Source: Penium margaritaceum
Taxonomy: Eukaryota > Streptophyta > Zygnematophyceae > Desmidiales > Peniaceae
NCBI GenBank assembly: GCA_023375785.1
Contig: SZWC01003622.1
Coordinates: 128,760-192,759 of the forward strand
Reading direction: 5' to 3'
Length of the DNA: 64,000 nt
The position numbers were made by a program, and so were the translations under genes. Positions 60,671 to 64,000 of the stretch are shown here, piece by piece. Below the pieces are notes generated by a model, which was not told where the DNA came from, ran no database searches, and worked only from the letters and a program-made list of their open reading frames with translations. Position 1 is the first letter of the stretch; the number at the start of each line of letters is the position of its first letter.

Positions 60671-60692
60671 GTGAGAGCGCCTTCGCTCTCAC
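60671..60692 (+). other. Leader hairpin 2
   Basis: GTGAGAGCG and CGCTCTCAC form a perfect 9-bp stem around CCTT, just upstream of gag. The position suits a packaging or dimerisation element; function is inferred. Confidence 0.6.
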
Positions 60693-60932
60693 CCAACTTC
60701 TCTGTTTGCAGGGCAACATTAGCAGGAGGGGAATGCAACACATCTGCACCTTTCTACCTTGGGAGCTGACATCAGCCTACATCAGCCTACATCAGCCTAC
60801 ATCTGCTTGCAACGGCCAACGGTAACAGGGGAAGCAGTTTCCTCTTCTGACCAACAGCCTACAGCGGCCTCAAACACAGGTTCATCGGCATCAAAAACAG
60901 GTGCAGCAGCTGAAGCAGCTGTAGTTGTGGGG

Positions 60933-61865
60933 ATGGCAGGGACAGGGGAACCAGGGAATCATTCGCCCATCCTCAAGTTTGATGGAGAGGGGTTTGCACT
61001 CTCGAAGTGGCAGTTTGAGATCATCATGGATGAAAGAGTTCTGCTAGGATATTTTGACGGAAGTATCCCAGCACCAAAGGAGGAGGGTGCTGACCTTGTG
61101 GCATGGGTCAAGCTCAACAAGAAGGCTCTCGCCATTCTTGTGTCCTCCATACAACCCTCAGTCCTTTCGCACATCAGCGGTTGTACAGTGGCAGCCGTGG
61201 CATACGCCAAACTCGGCAAAGTGTTTCAGTCCTCCTCACTTGCCAACTGTCTCTTCATTTTACAAAACATCATTAGCATGAGGCTTGGTGAAGGGGAGGA
61301 TGTCTCCGCCTTCATGCAGAAGTTTGAGACGCTCTTGTAACAAGCCACCGGCATGGGGTGGGACCTGAAATCCGACATGCAGGCCATGATCGTTCTGATG
61401 ACCCTGCCGAAAAGTTGGGGCCCCATGATAACAGTGATTGGAGAGTGGACTGAAGATCTAGTTTCCTACACCACCGTCTTTGAGTATGTGCCAAATGAAG
61501 CCATGCGTCGTATCAGTAGTAAAGCAAACATGGCTGCCTTTGCCTCACGGAGCAGCGGCACCTTCCACAATACCTCATCCTCTGGGTACAAGGGAAACAA
61601 TAGCACTAGTAACAGTGGAAGGGGTGCAAAACGCCAAGGAAACTTCCACAACTGTGGCAAGGCCGGACACTGGGCTCGAGAGTGCCATGCACCCAAGAGA
61701 GAGGGAGGAGACGGGGATGAATGGCGAGGGGGAAATGGTGGGAAGGATCCCACAAGCTTGATGGCTGAGTGTGCCTCCAACAAAGGGCGGGCAATACTCA
61801 TGCCAGGAGCCTATGGCCTTGACTCGGGCACAAACGAGCACACTCATCTCTCTTGCTCCGTGTAA
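60933..61865 (+). pseudogene. gag: copia gag with the start of protease, one in-frame stop
   Basis: The nucleocapsid/capsid protein that coats the element's RNA in cytoplasmic particles. Start chosen at the first in-frame ATG (60933), just before SPILKFDGEGFALSKWQFEI, the usual opening of copia gag. The UBN2-type gag domain follows (SVLSHISGCTVAAVAYAKLG; LANCLFILQNIISMRLGEGE). TAA at 61338-61340 cuts the frame. Beyond it the same frame continues with the C-terminal half and a zinc knuckle in which the first Cys is Phe (61644) while C (61653), H (61668) and C (61683) remain. The protease motif DSG (61821) is also in this frame, which ends at TAA 61863. Neither the stop nor the knuckle change suits an active element. 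Confidence 0.85.
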
Positions 61866-63528
61866 CAAGAACTTCAGAGTCGCCAACGGCAAGGTTGAAG
61901 CAGCTGAGGGGATTGGTGATAAGCTGGTCACAGTGGGTGTCAATGGTGGAGTTTCCGACCTCAAGCTAGAGGGGGTGGTCTACTTGCCCTCCTTCACAGC
62001 CAACCTGCTCTCCGTCTCTAAGATAACTGACCATGGTATGACAGTGGTCTTTACAGAGAAGGAAGCGGTGATAGTTCCCACCAAGGACATGAACATTTCA
62101 TACTCTTCCAAGAAGGTTGTCCCACACGTTCCTCGAGTTGATGGACTTTACGTCTTGCAGACCAAAATGACAACTTCAATGGCTGAATATTTGGCCGAGA
62201 GTGATGATGAGGAGAGCAGCGATGCAGACTTAGATGAGGAAGGACATGTTGGAGCAGCGGAACCAGTGGAAGCAGATGATTCGGCAACAAAACCGCAAGC
62301 AAATGCAGTCACCGGGACTGTTCATTCTAGCCTGTGCACATCCTCCAAGAACCTGTGGCACAGGCGCTTCGGGCACGTGGCTCATCGCACATTGGAGCTC
62401 ATGGGAAAGCAGGAGCTAGTGCGTGGGATGGAGCTGGGTGATGAGGTGGAGGGAGGGGAAATCATGTGTGAGCCATGCCTTCAAGGCAAGGCAAAAAAGA
62501 AACCCTTCAAGCGCAATGGAACGCGTGCTCTCGCACCTCTTGATCTTGTCCACTCTGACGTATGTGGTCCCTTTCGCATACCATCAAATGGAGGCAGCCA
62601 ATATTTCCTCACATGCATCGACGACAACAGCCGCAAAGTCTGGATATACTTTCTCAACAAGAAAAGTGAGGTGAAGGAGAATCTACAGGCCTTTGTCGCT
62701 ATGGTTGAGCGACAGAGTGGAAAGTCGGTGAAGGCATTCAGGACGGACAATGGGGGAGAGTACAAAGCTTGCAGGGAATGGCTCAAGACACAGGGCATTG
62801 ACCACCAGAAAACTACGCCCTACTCACCTAAAAGCAACGGCGTAGCAGAGAGGATGAACCAGACGCTCCTATGCATGACAAGGTGCATGCTCTTTGACGC
62901 CAAGCTTCCTCCTAGGTTCTGGGCTGAAGCAGCACGTACGACTACCTACCTTGTGAACCTCACACCTGCAGCAGCTCTGCGAAGGAGAGGCAAGAAGAAG
63001 CAGACACAACAGTTGAAGACGCCTCAAGAAGCATGGTCAGGCAGGAAGCCGGACGCCTCCCATCTCAAGGTGTTCGGTTGCACCGGGTTTACCAACGTCC
63101 AGGCCGGTGAGGGCCCTGGAAAGCTCGAAGCAAGAGCACACAAGTGTATTTTCATCGGTTATGACACCGCCCACAAAGCCTATCGACTGTGGGACCAAGG
63201 AGCCAAGAAGCTCATCCGTAGAAAAGACGAGGATTTCCACAAAATGTCTCTGAGTAAGGGAGAGCATCTCGAACTCAAGAACGTTACAAAACAGGGAGAG
63301 TGGCTCACTCTCCTAGAAGAGGGAGACGAAGCACCAGCACAATGGCATGGGATAGGTGCTGTACCAGGGAGAGGAGCTTGTGAAGATGACTCGGAGGAAT
63401 CAGACTCTGATTCCGACGTATCCAATCCTCCGGAACATGAGGATGATGCCTCTCCCATCATCAACAACGAACCAGACCTCCAGCCTCTACATCAACAGCA
63501 TCAGCCAGCAGGTTCAAGGAGCAGTTGA
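61843..63528 (+). pseudogene. pol: copia protease C-terminal part and integrase
   Basis: The frame is shifted by +1 relative to gag; the switch lies at about 61840-61866, inside protease. Protease continues with NFRVANGKVEAAEGIGDKLV and LPSFTANLLSVSKITDHGMT. Next is an acidic spacer (about 62190-62290, many Asp/Glu) and the integrase zinc domain: H 62359, H 62374, C 62467, C 62476. The catalytic core has D 62557 (HSDVCGPF), D 62746 (RTDNGGEY) and E 62848 (NGVAERMN). The D-to-E interval is 33 residues, two shorter than the classical 35. C-terminal GKLEARAHKCIFIGYDTAHK is the usual copia segment after the core. It ends at TGA 63526-63528. Integrase inserts element cDNA into the chromosome. The catalytic residues are intact, but the reading frame is broken at both ends. 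Confidence 0.88.
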
Positions 63529-64000
63529 CGCCTCAAAGTACCTCGGCAGCATTACGATGCAGATAAGGGTGAATGGACAGGCTTCAACTATTCATTCTTG
63601 GTTCAAGAGGAGGCAACGTCTGTCGCAGAGGCACTCACTCGGCCTGACAAAGCAGAGTGGGACGAAGCAATTCGCAGTGAACTCAGCTCCAGCGAAGAGA
63701 ATGGGACCTGGGTGCTGGTGGACAGACCTGCCGGGGCTCACGTTGTGGGGTCCAAGTGGGTGCTGAAAGTAAAAAGGAAACAGGATGGCAAGATAGACAA
63801 GTACAAGGCATGGGTGTTAGCAAAGGGGTTCTCCAAACGGCCTGGCACAGAGTACGATGAGACCTTTGCCCCGGTTGTGACGTTTGCCTCCATTCGGTCA
63901 ATGCTCGCCATTGCTGCTGCCGAGAACATGGAGGTCCACCAGATGGATGTCAAGACAGCCTTCCTTTACGGCAAACTTGACAAGGAGGTATTGATGGAGG
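63529..64000 (+). pseudogene. pol: copia reverse transcriptase, N-terminal part
   Basis: Same frame as integrase, past the TGA. Opens with QHYDADKGEWTGFNYSFLVQ and then the RVT_2 domain: NGTWVLVDRPAGAHVVGSKW, KVKRKQDGKIDKYKAWVLAK, YDETFAPVVTFASIRSMLAI and motif A QMDVKTAFLYGKL with its Asp at 63946. The usual KAR of the RT fingers is KAW here (TGG codon), compatible with a CGG-to-TGG change. The YVDD motif and RNase H are outside the window. Confidence 0.88.

Larger units (their letters stand above)
60524..60932 (+). other. Untranslated leader of the copia element
   Basis: 409 bp between LTR and gag ATG. It holds the candidate primer site, two hairpins and a short tandem repeat of CATCAGCCTA (about 60770-60800). 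The gag frame is open upstream of its ATG but without an ATG. Confidence 0.6.
59951..64000 (+). mobile_element. Ty1/copia retrotransposon, 5' part, decayed
   Basis: 5' LTR (59951-60523), leader, gag, protease, integrase and the start of reverse transcriptase, in the copia order (integrase before reverse transcriptase). The element runs off the window, so the 3' LTR and target duplication cannot be checked. It has an in-frame TAA in gag, a frameshift in protease and an in-frame TGA before reverse transcriptase, so this copy cannot make a full polyprotein. Confidence 0.93.

Noticed and set aside
60759-60932. Gag start upstream of 60933
   Set aside because: The frame is open there but has no ATG. 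The first ATG, at 60933, gives the usual short lead before the gag domain.

Overview
This is a repeat-dominated stretch of a eukaryotic nuclear genome. The evidence is four short-period satellites in arrays several kilobases long, LTR retrotransposons of Ty1/copia type, an assembly gap, and no intact ordinary gene, rRNA or tRNA. The retroelement proteins and the initiator-Met-tRNA-type primer site (TGGTATCAGAGC) would fit a green-lineage organism such as a charophyte alga or plant. That is an inference; the sequence does not identify the species.

Layout. Satellite A (21 bp) fills 1-3473 in one orientation. It returns in the opposite orientation as a short island (7790-7930) and as the huge array 29894-47700. 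Satellite B (20 bp) fills 3474-3705 and 7931-10286. Satellite C (20 bp) fills 3706-7602 in one orientation, and 12956-14348 plus 26689-29893 in the other. Satellite D (21 bp) fills 47701-57505 and carries conspicuous higher-order repeats (252 bp x about 7.6 and 231 bp x about 3.3). Part of the left satellite C array (about 5145-7600) is an inverted copy of the right one (about 27270-29893).

Unique DNA lies in three islands. (1) 10287-12955 holds decayed minus-strand coding sequence. It includes a chain of zinc modules with identical spacing (C-x2-C-x10-C-x2-C-x4-H-x2-C), in which an in-frame TGA sits exactly at a conserved Cys position. (2) 14349-26688 is a 12.3-kb tandem LTR-retrotransposon array on the minus strand: four complete 603-bp LTRs, one truncated LTR and four internal regions that alternate between two subtypes. 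It is inserted in satellite C with a 5-bp target duplication and no phase change in the satellite. (3) 57506-64000 holds unassigned sequence, then a Pro/Gln-rich reading frame with stops, then a copia element whose LTR begins at 59951. That element has a broken gag, a broken protease/integrase frame and the start of reverse transcriptase at the window edge.

A solo LTR (34888-35764) lies in satellite A. It is split by a 39-N gap whose two sides carry the same 149 bp, most simply an unmerged contig overlap. This solo LTR and the copia LTR at 59951 both contain a tRNA-like segment with pol III A-box and B-box motifs upstream of a TATA-like motif. This recalls the 5S-rRNA-bearing LTRs of Cassandra elements and is one of the two most interesting signals here, with the zinc-module chain. 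No working operon or pathway can be read from this window; what is visible is satellite growth, inversion, retroelement insertion and decay.
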